A stretch of DNA of 64,000 nucleotides. Origin: CAVRCT01 sp963719645. Lineage in GTDB: Bacteria; Pseudomonadota; Gammaproteobacteria; DSM-16500. Positions within the stretch are counted from its first letter, which is position 1; each line of letters begins with the position of its first letter. The notes under the pieces were generated by a model. It was not told the DNA's origin. It ran no database searches and saw nothing but the letters and a program-made list of their open reading frames with translations. Where the stretch lies: contig CAVRCT010000004.1 in NCBI GenBank assembly GCA_963719645.1, positions 1 through 64,000 on the forward strand, given 5' to 3'. Made by a program: the position numbers and the translations under genes. Positions 19,211 to 26,562 of the stretch are shown one piece after another.

Positions 19211-20302
19211 ATGAAAAAATATACGCGTAACAGCTTACTTTTTGTTTTTAGTCTCTGTGTTATTTACGTAGGTTTTCACTATTTTTCAGTGTCCCGTTCT
19301 AATCAAATTATTCTAGGCAATGGCATCACCGGCCCCAAAAACATGGTCTGGATTCCAGGTGGGGAATTTTTGATGGGCAGCGAAAGTCGCTTGGCTAAAA
19401 ATAATGAGAAACCTGCGCATAAAGTGCGAGTGAATGGTTTTTGGATGGATCAAACCGATGTAACAAATGCGCAATTTGCAGAGTTTGTGAACGCAACAGG
19501 TTATGTGACAACCGCTGAACGCAAACCCGACTGGGATACTATCAAAGTTCAATTGCCACCCGGGACACCTAAACCACCCGATGATCAACTTGTCGCGGGC
19601 GCATTAGTTTTTGTCGGCACTCAAGAGGCTGTGCCATTGAATGATTATTCTCGCTGGTGGCAATATGTGCCAGGTGCAAATTGGCGTCATCCGAAAGGAC
19701 CTGACAGTAGCATTATTGGCAAAGAAAAATTTCCCGTGGTGCAAGTGTCTTATGCAGATGCACTGGCCTATGCAAAATGGGCGGGGAAACGCTTACCGAC
19801 TGAAGCCGAATGGGAATATGCTGCGCGGGGTGGCATTCAACAAGCCAATTATGCTTGGGGTGATGAATTTAAGCCGCAGGGAAAAACCATGGCAAATACG
19901 TTTGCTGGCAAACAATTTCCAATCGTTGAGCCGATTGTAAAAGACAAAATAGGTACGACGCGAGTCGCGAGTTTTCCTCCAAATGGTTATGGACTGTATG
20001 ATATGACGGGTAACGTTTGGCAATTGGTTGCTGACTGGTATCGCGCGGATGCTTTTCTCTTAGAGTCACAAGGACCTGAACCGATCAATCCAACGGGGCC
20101 TGAAAATAGTTATGATCCGGGTGATTCATCTACGCCCGTTGACGCACCCAAACGAGTTATTCGCGGCGGATCTTTTTTGTGTGATGAGAATTTTTGTATG
20201 AGTTATCGTCCGAGTGCGCGTCGAGGCGTCGATCCGTATAATCCGATGTCGCATATTGGTTTTAGATTAGTAATGACGACGTTTAGTAAAAATAACGCTT
20301 AA
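19211..20302 (+). CDS. Formylglycine-generating enzyme (SUMF1/FGE family), membrane-anchored or secreted
   Basis: 363 residues from ATG 19211, starting with an N-terminal membrane or signal segment (about 8-25). The FGE-sulfatase domain begins at MVWIPGGEFLMGSE (about 46-59) and includes the RLPTEAEWEYAARGG motif (about 200-214) and GLYDMTGNVWQLV. Near the C-terminus RGGSFLCDENFCMSYRPSAR retains both active-site Cys residues of aerobic copper-dependent FGEs. The enzyme converts the sulfatase Cys to formylglycine; a CxAxR sulfatase is encoded 1.3 kb upstream. Many SUMF1-domain proteins lack the two Cys and do other jobs, but here both are present, which favours true FGE activity. Confidence 0.92.
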   Translation: MKKYTRNSLLFVFSLCVIYVGFHYFSVSRSNQIILGNGITGPKNMVWIPGGEFLMGSESRLAKNNEKPAHKVRVNGFWMDQTDVTNAQFAEFVNATGYVTTAERKPDWDTIKVQLPPGTPKPPDDQLVAGALVFVGTQEAVPLNDYSRWWQYVPGANWRHPKGPDSSIIGKEKFPVVQVSYADALAYAKWAGKRLPTEAEWEYAARGGIQQANYAWGDEFKPQGKTMANTFAGKQFPIVEPIVKDKIGTTRVASFPPNGYGLYDMTGNVWQLVADWYRADAFLLESQGPEPINPTGPENSYDPGDSSTPVDAPKRVIRGGSFLCDENFCMSYRPSARRGVDPYNPMSHIGFRLVMTTFSKNNA

Positions 20303-20338
20303 ACCTAGCATGAGCCGTTGTCACATTGTAATAATTAA

Positions 20339-20445
20339 CCGTCATTGCGAGGAGTGTTTTTTACGACGAAGCAATCCAGTTTTGAATGGTTATCAACTTA
20401 AAAACTGGATTGCTTCGTCGTGAAAAACACTCCTCGCAATGACGG
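20339..20445. repeat. Palindromic repeat R2 (copy 1)
   Basis: Arms CCGTCATTGCGAGGAGTG (from 20339) and its complement ending in CAATGACGG (20445), with the inner GACGAAGCAATCCAGTTTT stem; length 107 bp. Other copies: 24757-24860 and 30906-31008. This CGTCATTGCGAGGAG type of palindrome is a known interspersed intergenic repeat in many proteobacterial genomes. Confidence 0.85.
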
Positions 20446-20486
20446 ATAAGCATCCATGAGAATTGTAGCTATTTGGAGAAAAAATT

Positions 20487-20984
20487 ATGCCACGGATTAT
20501 GAAAGCACTTTCAGCAGAAATTATTAGCATCATCCCTGCTGTCATATTTTTTGCGATCACGTTCAATCTCATTGTTCTCACCGAAAAATTGATGATTGGC
20601 CATAATACACCTAGCTATTTGAGTTACTCGCTTGCAACCTTGAGCGCTCTCATTGTCGGCAAGTGTTTAATCATTATTAACAGCATTCCCTATATTAATG
20701 CCTTTCCGAAAAAACCATTGATTTATAATATTGTGTGGAAATTTTTTATTTACGTCATATTCATATTTATTTTTCGCATTGCGGATAAAGCACTAGAGTT
20801 TTATTTCAAAGATGATAACGCGACGTTGATGTACCGCCAAGTTGAAGACTTATTTTCAAGACCTTCTTTTTGGGCTATTCAAGTTTGGTTAATTATGTCT
20901 TTTACCGTTTATATTGTTGCGGGAGAATTTATTAACGTATTAGGCAAACAGCAAGTGTTGCAATTATTACTGGGGAAAAAATAA
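20487..20984 (+). CDS. Hypothetical integral membrane protein
   Basis: A 165-residue protein of unknown function with about four hydrophobic segments: IISIIPAVIFFAITFNLIVL (about 12-31), SYSLATLSALIVGKCLII (about 47-64), FFIYVIFIFIFRIAD (about 87-101) and FWAIQVWLIMSFTVYIVAG (about 133-151). It ends in a basic GKK. Its ATG follows GGAGAAAAAATT. It stands alone between two palindromic repeats, downstream of the FGE gene in the same direction. No catalytic motif was recognised. Confidence 0.75.
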   Translation: MPRIMKALSAEIISIIPAVIFFAITFNLIVLTEKLMIGHNTPSYLSYSLATLSALIVGKCLIIINSIPYINAFPKKPLIYNIVWKFFIYVIFIFIFRIADKALEFYFKDDNATLMYRQVEDLFSRPSFWAIQVWLIMSFTVYIVAGEFINVLGKQQVLQLLLGKK

Positions 20985-20990
20985 CAAACC

Positions 20991-21450
20991 GAGCCGCGAC
21001 CATCAGGGAGCGATCACCCGTGATTCTATTTTTGCATATATTGCAGCGACGCTCCCTGACGGTCATATCTTTATACATAACTTTCATGACTGCTTAGAAT
21101 GCCTTCCCCGCAAGGCTGACGGATCGACAAAAATTCCACCTATGTGTCGTCCTGAAAAATATGACGTCAACATATTTTAACCGCAGCGACAGTAATCGCA
21201 CGGAATATTTATTCAGGATCCACTTGAGTATCATCGATCCATATAAATTCAGGAATGAGTTCTCCGCTCGTGGATCCTGAATAAATCTTACGCGCTACTG
21301 CAATAACTACGGTCAAATGATTTGGGCGTAAGATTTTTCAGGACGACACATAGGTGGAATTTTTGTCGATCCGTCAGCCTTGCGGGGAAGGCATTCTAAG
21401 CAGCAGTCTAAAGTTATGTATAAAGATATGCCCTGACGGTCGCGGCTCAG
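20991..21450. repeat. R3 palindrome interrupted by a nested element
   Basis: The left R3 half begins GAGCCGCGACC at 20991. The right arm CGGTCGCGGCTCAG ends at 21450. Between them the 11-bp sequence CCCTGACGGTC occurs twice (21054-21064 and 21431-21441), flanking a 366-bp element. Removing the element and one copy of the 11-mer restores a normal R3 palindrome. This shows an insertion with target duplication. Confidence 0.85.
21065..21430. mobile_element. Nested MITE-like palindromic element (non-coding)
   Basis: Long terminal inverted repeats: ATATCTTTATACATAACTTT (from 21065) matches the complement ending at 21429, and the arms stay complementary for about 95 bp through GTCGTCCTGAAAAAT. Inner palindromes surround two GGATCC cores, as in the element at 711-946. 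It is flanked by an 11-bp target duplication and, as in that element, one unpaired G lies before the right flank. There is no open frame, so it would need a transposase in trans. Confidence 0.78.
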
Positions 21451-21454
21451 AGCA

Positions 21455-21871
21455 TCAGTCAACTAGACGCAAATGATTTGGCCGAGTTTTTTCTTTTGTG
21501 TCTGTCTCGATTTCGGGTATTTTAAGGGTTTGCTCAAGACCGTCACCGTCACCACCCTCTTCTTCCTCGTAATCAAAAAACATGCCTTGTTGATTTTCAT
21601 GCGCGTAAATTGCCAAAATCGATTTAATGGGTGCGGAAATAATATGAACTGCGCCGGAAAATGATGCGCGGAATTCAAGCGCATCTTTCGTCACTTTCAT
21701 GTCACGAACGGCTTTGGGTGAAACATTTAAGGTAATTTGATCGTTTTCGACAAACTGCACTGGGACCAGACAACGTGGATAAGCGGCATTAATTAAAACA
21801 TACGGTGTACAACCACTATCAACAATCCACTCATAAAAAGCTCGGATTAAATACGGCTTATTTGACAACAT
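21455..21871 (-). CDS. sspB: ClpXP protease specificity-enhancing factor SspB
   Basis: SspB binds the ssrA degradation tag and hands tagged proteins to ClpXP. From the ATG at 21871 the protein is 138 residues and starts MLSNKPYLIRAFYEWIVDSG, matching the family start; a start 18 bp upstream is possible. The core has TPYVLINAAYPRCLVPVQFV and ITLNVSPKAVRDM, then FSGAVHIISAPIKSILAIYA. An acidic linker (EEEEGGDGDG) leads to the short ClpX-docking tail RPNHLRLVD. It lies downstream of sspA on the same strand. The tmRNA that makes the tag is at 41784-42163. Confidence 0.93.
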   Translation of the reverse strand: MLSNKPYLIRAFYEWIVDSGCTPYVLINAAYPRCLVPVQFVENDQITLNVSPKAVRDMKVTKDALEFRASFSGAVHIISAPIKSILAIYAHENQQGMFFDYEEEEGGDGDGLEQTLKIPEIETDTKEKTRPNHLRLVD

Positions 21872-22060
21872 CTGTAACACTCTCCTCATCGATCACTTAT
21901 TCAAGATTTTTTATCATTATTACCAACAAAAAACGATTGGTTTTTGTAACTGTTAAAAAAAAGCTTGTGAGAGGATTGATATCCCAATCACACTTAACTT
22001 TCAGTGTCATCCCGCGCGGAATGACACTGAGTTCTAATTTGAAAATACCGCATGGGAGAA

Positions 22061-22711
22061 TTAAGCCGTTTCCACTTCTCGAATGGGTTTGCGTAACTCA
22101 TGCTCTGATTCCGTCAAACTTGCTTGGAAGGAATCTCTTGCAAACATACGTTCAGCGTATTTATAAACTGCTTTTGCTTCAGGCGGCAACGTAATACCCC
22201 AAGAAGGTAATCGCCACAAGATTGGCATAATGCAGCAATCCACTAATGAAAATTCTTCATTTAAGAAAAAGACTGAATTACCAAACACGGGGGCTAATTT
22301 AATAAGATAATTACGTAATTCGCGTGCAGCTTCTTGTGCATCAGCAGACTTGCCTTTTTCGATTTTGTGCACTAACTCACCCCATTCACGATCAATACGA
22401 TGAATCATCAAACGGGTTTTTGCACGTGCAACTGGATAAACTGGCATTAATGGAGGATGAGGAAAACGCTCATCTAAATATTCCATAATAATGTCTGTGT
22501 TGTAGAGAACTAAATCTCGATCGACCAACGTCGGCGTTGTGCCATAAGGGTTGAGTTCACATAAATCTTCAAGCTTTTCTTTCGTGTCCAGATTTATAAC
22601 GTCAACTGAAACTCCTTTTTCTGCAAGCACGATGCGCACACGATGACTGTATACATCAAGTGCATTTGAATATAACGTCATAATAGATCGTTTATTTGCT
22701 ATAATCGCCAT
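22061..22711 (-). CDS. sspA: Stringent starvation protein A (GST fold, RNAP-associated)
   Basis: 216 residues with a glutathione-S-transferase fold. It starts MAIIANKRSIMTLYSNALDV and contains the thioredoxin-like domain with RVRIVLAEKGVSVDVINLD and LNPYGTTPTLVDRDLVLYN, then the helical domain with SLVDCCIMPILWRLPSWGI. SspA binds RNA polymerase and modulates transcription under starvation and acid stress. The ATG at 22711 is preceded by GAGAGG; longer frames reach into rpsI and lack family similarity. Order rplM-rpsI-sspA-sspB is the usual gammaproteobacterial cluster. Confidence 0.94.
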   Translation of the reverse strand: MAIIANKRSIMTLYSNALDVYSHRVRIVLAEKGVSVDVINLDTKEKLEDLCELNPYGTTPTLVDRDLVLYNTDIIMEYLDERFPHPPLMPVYPVARAKTRLMIHRIDREWGELVHKIEKGKSADAQEAARELRNYLIKLAPVFGNSVFFLNEEFSLVDCCIMPILWRLPSWGITLPPEAKAVYKYAERMFARDSFQASLTESEHELRKPIREVETA

Positions 22712-22886
22712 TGCTTGATACCTCTCAATGAATTGACCACATCCTTTACTTCGCTTATTTACTCCGATTTTGCAAAACGTAGCTCGATGAAAACTTCTTT
22801 TCATTCCCGGATTTTCCGGGAACTGAAACCGAGCTACGAATTTAAATGAACAACAGAAAGCGTAAATTGCTCTATCAGCAATCCGA

Positions 22887-23312
22887 TTAACGCTTAGAGT
22901 ATTGCGTACCTTTACGCGCTTTGTGCAAGCCGACTTTTTTACGTTCAACTTCTCTTGCATCTCGAGTTAAATAACCCGCTTTACGTAAAAGCTTACGAAC
23001 AGAGCCTTCGCCAGTATCATCTTCACCTTTATCTTTTGCGTATTGCAATAAAGCACGAGCGATACCCAAGCGGATGGCACCTGCTTGACCATTGATTCCA
23101 CCACCCACAACGGTGACAGTGATATCAAATTTATCCATTAAATTGGTGACATCTAACGGCTGTTTAACAATCATTTGGGATGTTTTACGTCCAAAATATT
23201 TTTCCAGCGTTTGTTTGTTGACTTCGATACTGCCCTTACCAGGCCTAACATATACACGAGCTGTCGATGTTTTTCGACGACCCGTACCATAATAACGTTG
23301 TGCTTCTGCCAT
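22887..23312 (-). CDS. rpsI: 30S ribosomal protein S9
   Basis: The product is 141 residues. It has the S9 start RYYGTGRRKTSTARVYVRPG, the GGGINGQAGAIRLGIARAL loop (about 73-91) and the C-terminal RDAREVERKKVGLHKARKGT plus YSKR tail that reaches the P-site tRNA. It follows rplM after 6 bp, the standard L13-S9 operon. A slightly extended acidic insert, KDKGEDDTGEGS, lies before the C-terminal domain. Confidence 0.98.
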   Translation of the reverse strand: MAEAQRYYGTGRRKTSTARVYVRPGKGSIEVNKQTLEKYFGRKTSQMIVKQPLDVTNLMDKFDITVTVVGGGINGQAGAIRLGIARALLQYAKDKGEDDTGEGSVRKLLRKAGYLTRDAREVERKKVGLHKARKGTQYSKR

Positions 23313-23318
23313 AAGTAA

Positions 23319-23756
23319 TTATTCCGTCTCAATATTTAGTTGCTGTGGTTGTTGCGCTGCATGAGAATGCTCTGCTCCGGCAAATACTTTCAACTTACGA
23401 TACATTGCTCGGCCCAGTGGATTTTTAGGTAACATGCCTTTTACAGCAATTTCAATCACACTTTCTGGATTTTTAACGATTAATTTTTCAAAGGTAATTT
23501 CTTTCATACCGCCTGGAAAACCAGAGTGGCTGTAATAAACCTTATCTTTTTTCTTATTACCGGTTACTTTCACTTTTTGTGCGTTGATCACAATGATGTA
23601 GTCACCTGTATCAACATGAGGCGTATATTCAGGCTTATGCTTACCGCGTAAACGCTTTGCAATTTCACTTGCTAATCGACCCAATGTTTTATTTGTAGCA
23701 TCCACAACATACCAGTTGTGGCTTGTTGTTTCTTTTTTTGCGCTATAAGTTCTCAT
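23319..23756 (-). CDS. rplM: 50S ribosomal protein L13
   Basis: 145 residues from ATG 23756. It begins MRTYSAKKETTSHNWYVVDA and contains LGRLASEIAKRLRGKHKPEY, VDTGDYIIVINAQKVKVTG and GMLPKNPLGRAMYRKLKVFA, all L13 signatures. A longer start 33 bp upstream is in frame but lies outside family length. It is the first gene of rplM-rpsI. Confidence 0.98.
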   Translation of the reverse strand: MRTYSAKKETTSHNWYVVDATNKTLGRLASEIAKRLRGKHKPEYTPHVDTGDYIIVINAQKVKVTGNKKKDKVYYSHSGFPGGMKEITFEKLIVKNPESVIEIAVKGMLPKNPLGRAMYRKLKVFAGAEHSHAAQQPQQLNIETE

Positions 23757-24037
23757 TTGACTCCTACACTCCAATGGAGTAAATAACAATAAAAGTACAC
23801 TGTCTTCAAGGACGTAGGATTTTATAGCAATGGCTTATAACAAGCAAGCATTGAAATGAAAATCCACGTTATTTCTTTCGTATTTGATTGTGTATTAACA
23901 CAATTTTAATTACATAGACTTGAAAACGAGCCGCGTTTTCGTGCCTGTACCCGATTGCGCGCCTATGCCCGGCTTTTTGGTTACTTTCATAAAAAAACAT
24001 TACTGAAATAAAGGCAGATGGAGGTATTCAATCAGGT

Positions 24038-24145
24038 ATGGACACGATTAAAAGAATAAAATCTCCTTTACCGCAAAAAAAATCAGATTTTATTACAAAA
24101 ATACTCGCAAAATTATCAAGATATGCTATTGTTGGTAGTGCATGA
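24038..24145 (+). CDS. Possible small basic peptide (35 residues)
   Basis: The 418 bp between rplM and the HU-like gene contain no recognised gene. One short frame starts with ATG at 24038 (GGAGG lies about 14 bp upstream, rather far) and encodes MDTIKRIKSPLPQKKSDFIT, then KILAKLSRYAIVGSA. It is basic with a mildly amphipathic end. It could be chance or a leader for the next gene; there is no family evidence. Confidence 0.2.
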   Translation: MDTIKRIKSPLPQKKSDFITKILAKLSRYAIVGSA

Positions 24146-24174
24146 TTTTTGACTTTTTTTAAGAGGAATTTACA

Positions 24175-24591
24175 ATGGCTGCTAAAAAAGCTTCTGCCAA
24201 ATCCAAAGGGAAATCTGTAAAGAAAAAAATAGTAAAAAGTGCTGTTAAAGCTGCACCAAAGAAAATGGTGATGCCTTCCGTGAAAGAACCATTAACCAAA
24301 AGCGGTATCTTAAAAGGTTTAATGGACATGACCTGCCTAGCCAAAAAAGACATTACGTCTGTTTTGGAAGGATTAGGTACATTGATCGAACTTCACGTCA
24401 AAGGTCGCGGTCCTGGCAAATTTGTTATGCCTGGCCTGATGAAAATCACTGTCGTTAAAAAACCAGCTATGCCTGCTCGTAAAGGCAGAAATCCATTCAC
24501 TGGTGAAGAAGTCATGTTCAAAGCTAAGCCTGCTCGTCGCGTTGTTAAAATCAGAGCGCTTAGAAAATTGAAAGACATGGCAATAGCGTAA
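24175..24591 (+). CDS. HU-family DNA-binding protein with histone-H1-like N-terminus
   Basis: 138 residues. Residues 1-40 are an Ala/Lys-rich extension (AAKKASAKSKGKSVKKKIVK) like that of eukaryotic H1 and bacterial H1-like proteins. The rest is an HU/IHF-type domain: LTKSGILKGLMDMTCLAKKD, then VKGRGPGKFVMPGLMKITVV and the DNA-intercalating arm ARKGRNPFTGEEVMFKAKPA, ending RRVVKIRALRKLKDM. It would bind and compact DNA. AGAGGAATTTACA precedes the start, and a strong terminator follows, so it is a single-gene unit. Confidence 0.87.
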   Translation: MAAKKASAKSKGKSVKKKIVKSAVKAAPKKMVMPSVKEPLTKSGILKGLMDMTCLAKKDITSVLEGLGTLIELHVKGRGPGKFVMPGLMKITVVKKPAMPARKGRNPFTGEEVMFKAKPARRVVKIRALRKLKDMAIA

Positions 24592-24600
24592 TTTCGCATC

Positions 24601-24635
24601 AAATAACAAACCCTCTTCGCGAGGGTTTGTTATTT
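24601..24635. terminator. Terminator hairpin after the HU-like gene
   Basis: A perfect 15-bp stem, AAATAACAAACCCTC with GAGGGTTTGTTATTT around a TTCGC loop, starts 10 bp after the stop codon. The AT-rich foot supplies U residues on both strands, so it could also act on the other strand. Confidence 0.85.
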
Positions 24636-24735
24636 ATATCTTCTGGTTGTTATCTTAAATTCTAATTTTCTTATCGTGCCAGAGTAAACATCGAATAAAA
24701 CCTTCTTTTTTATACAAACCCCCTTTTTCAAAGGG

Positions 24736-24881
24736 TATTGTTGCGCAATTCTCGCACCGTCATTGCGAGGAGCGTTTTTTGCGACGAAGCAATCCAGTTT
24801 TAGACTTAAGAATTGGAAACTGGATTGCTTCGTCGCAAAAAACGCTCCTCGCAATGACGGAAGTGGGAATTACGCAACAAT
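24736..24881. repeat. R2 palindrome inside an outer TATTGTTGCG palindrome
   Basis: The outer arms TATTGTTGCGCAATTC (from 24736) and GAATTACGCAACAAT (to 24881) enclose an R2 palindrome at 24757-24860 (CCGTCATTGCGAGGAGCG arms). Flanks on both sides read like CTTTTTCAAAGGG / CCTTTTCAAAG, the same repeat that flanks the palindrome at 37370-37462, suggesting insertion into that sequence with duplication. Confidence 0.75.
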
Positions 24882-24904
24882 GCCTTTTCAAAGAGAGAGG
24901 TTTT

Positions 24905-25156
24905 TTAGCCAAGCCTCAGAAATTTGCGGGAGATCCTTCGGAGCGAAAAGCACTCAGGATGACAGCCCTTTCTTTTGCGGGAGATCCTTCGGAGCAAAAA
25001 GCACTCAGGATGACAGCCCCTTCTTAAGCACTCAGGATGACAGCCCTTTCTTAAACACTCAAGATGACAGCCCTTTCTTAAGCACTTAAAAAAGGGCTGT
25101 CATCCTGAGTGCTTTTCGCTCCGAAGGATCCCCCGCAAATCTCTGAGGCTAGCTAA
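24905..25156. repeat. Large R1 inverted repeat with tandem units
   Basis: The left arm (24905-24970: TTAGCCAAGCCTCAGAAATT, then GCGGGAGATCCTTCGGAGCG) matches the complement of the right arm (25093-25156). Between them lie several tandem copies of CACTCAGGATGACAGCCC with CTTTCTTAAG spacers. It is the fullest R1 copy in the window, lying between the convergent HU-like and glmM genes. Confidence 0.8.
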
Positions 25157-25193
25157 AGAATTTCCTAAAGCATCTCGCTTAAAGTTGTAATAA

Positions 25194-26562
25194 TTAACCT
25201 AAAACCTGTCTAACAACTTCCGCTAATTGATTGGCTATCTGAGTAATCACTGACTGGTCCTGTCCTTCAACCATAACGCGCACAACAGATTCCGTACCAG
25301 AACGTCTCAATAAAATACGCCCGTTGTTTTTTAGAATTGCTTCCGCTTCCTGAACAGCTTTCTTAATACGAGGAATTTCACATGGATTTTGATCAACCGC
25401 AGCCTTAACATTAATTAAAATTTGTGGACACTTTTGCAAGCCACGCTTGAGCTCATGCAATGACTGTTGCTTAAATCGCATCGCTGATAGCACTTGAAGT
25501 GCCGTAACAATGCCATCACCTGTCGTGATCGCATCAGAACAAATGATATGACCCGAGGGTTCACCACCTAGATGCCATTTACGCTGCATTAACTCAGCCA
25601 TAATATACCGATCACCTACCGGCACACGGGAAAACTCCAAACCCATTTTTTGGATAGCCAGTTCCAATCCTAAATTAGACATCACGGTGCCAACCACCCC
25701 ACCTTTCAGCATCCCTGATTCTTGCCTATGCTTGGAAATAATATAGAGCAATTCATCGCCATCTAACACTTCACCTCGATGATCTAGCATAATCACGCGA
25801 TCACCGTCACCATCTAAACCGATGCCTAAATCAGCTTTTTCACGCAATACGTGTTCACGTAACACATCAGGATAGGTTGCGCCGCATTTGAGATTAATAT
25901 TCAAGCCATTTGGCTCAACCCCAATTTCAATGACTTCTGCACCGAACTCAAGAAAAACATTTGGCGCGATGTGATAGGCTGCGCCATTTGCGCAATCAAT
26001 TATAAGTTTTAAACCATTCAGGGTAATATCAGATGAAACAGTACTTTTACAAAATTCAATATAACGACCTGGCGCATCCACGATCCGAATAGCCTTGCCC
26101 AATTCTGCGGAATCAACCGTCGTCATCTCTTTTTCGAGTTGCTCTTCAATTGCAATTTCCAATGCATCAGGTAATTTTGTGCCATGAGGCAGAAAAAAAC
26201 TTAATGCCATTGTCATAATAAGGATTATGAGAAGCACTGATCACAATGCCCGCTTGTGCTCGCAACGTACGTGTTAAATAAGCAATTGCGGGGGTTGGCA
26301 TAGGCCCTAATAAATGAATATCAACACCGGCTGCCGATAAACCTGCTTCCAGGGCAGACTCAAACATGTAACCTGAAATCCGGGTATCTTTACCAATCAG
26401 CACTTTTCCAGAACCTTGACGCGCCAACACTTTGCCAACTGCCCAACCCAATTTTAAAATAAATTCAGGAGTGATTGGCCAAACGCCTACACGACCGCGA
26501 ATGCCATCTGTACCAAAATATTTGCGCACTGTTGTGTTCGTCATATTTTCTGTGTTACTCAT
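25194..26562 (-). pseudogene. glmM: Phosphoglucosamine mutase GlmM, one frameshift
   Basis: GlmM interconverts glucosamine-6-P and glucosamine-1-P for peptidoglycan and LPS precursors. The first frame (26562 to about 26210) begins MSNTENMTNTTVRKYFGTDG and carries the catalytic Ser in VISASHNPYYDNGIKFF. The second frame (to 25194) continues LPHGTKLPDALEIAIEEQ and has the metal loop GLDGDGDRV, the sugar-binding GEPSGHI and the phosphate-binding RRSGTESVVRV. They join at a run of seven T (coding strand) near 26200-26208, where one base too many breaks the frame. The start overlaps the ftsH stop (ATGAGTAA). An essential gene with one homopolymer indel in a frameshift-rich stretch is probably intact in the organism. 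Confidence 0.9.

Noticed and set aside
22712..22960. 83-residue N-terminal extension of SspA
   Set aside because: It overlaps the end of rpsI, has no resemblance to the GST fold, and a good ribosome site (GAGAGG) precedes ATG 22711.
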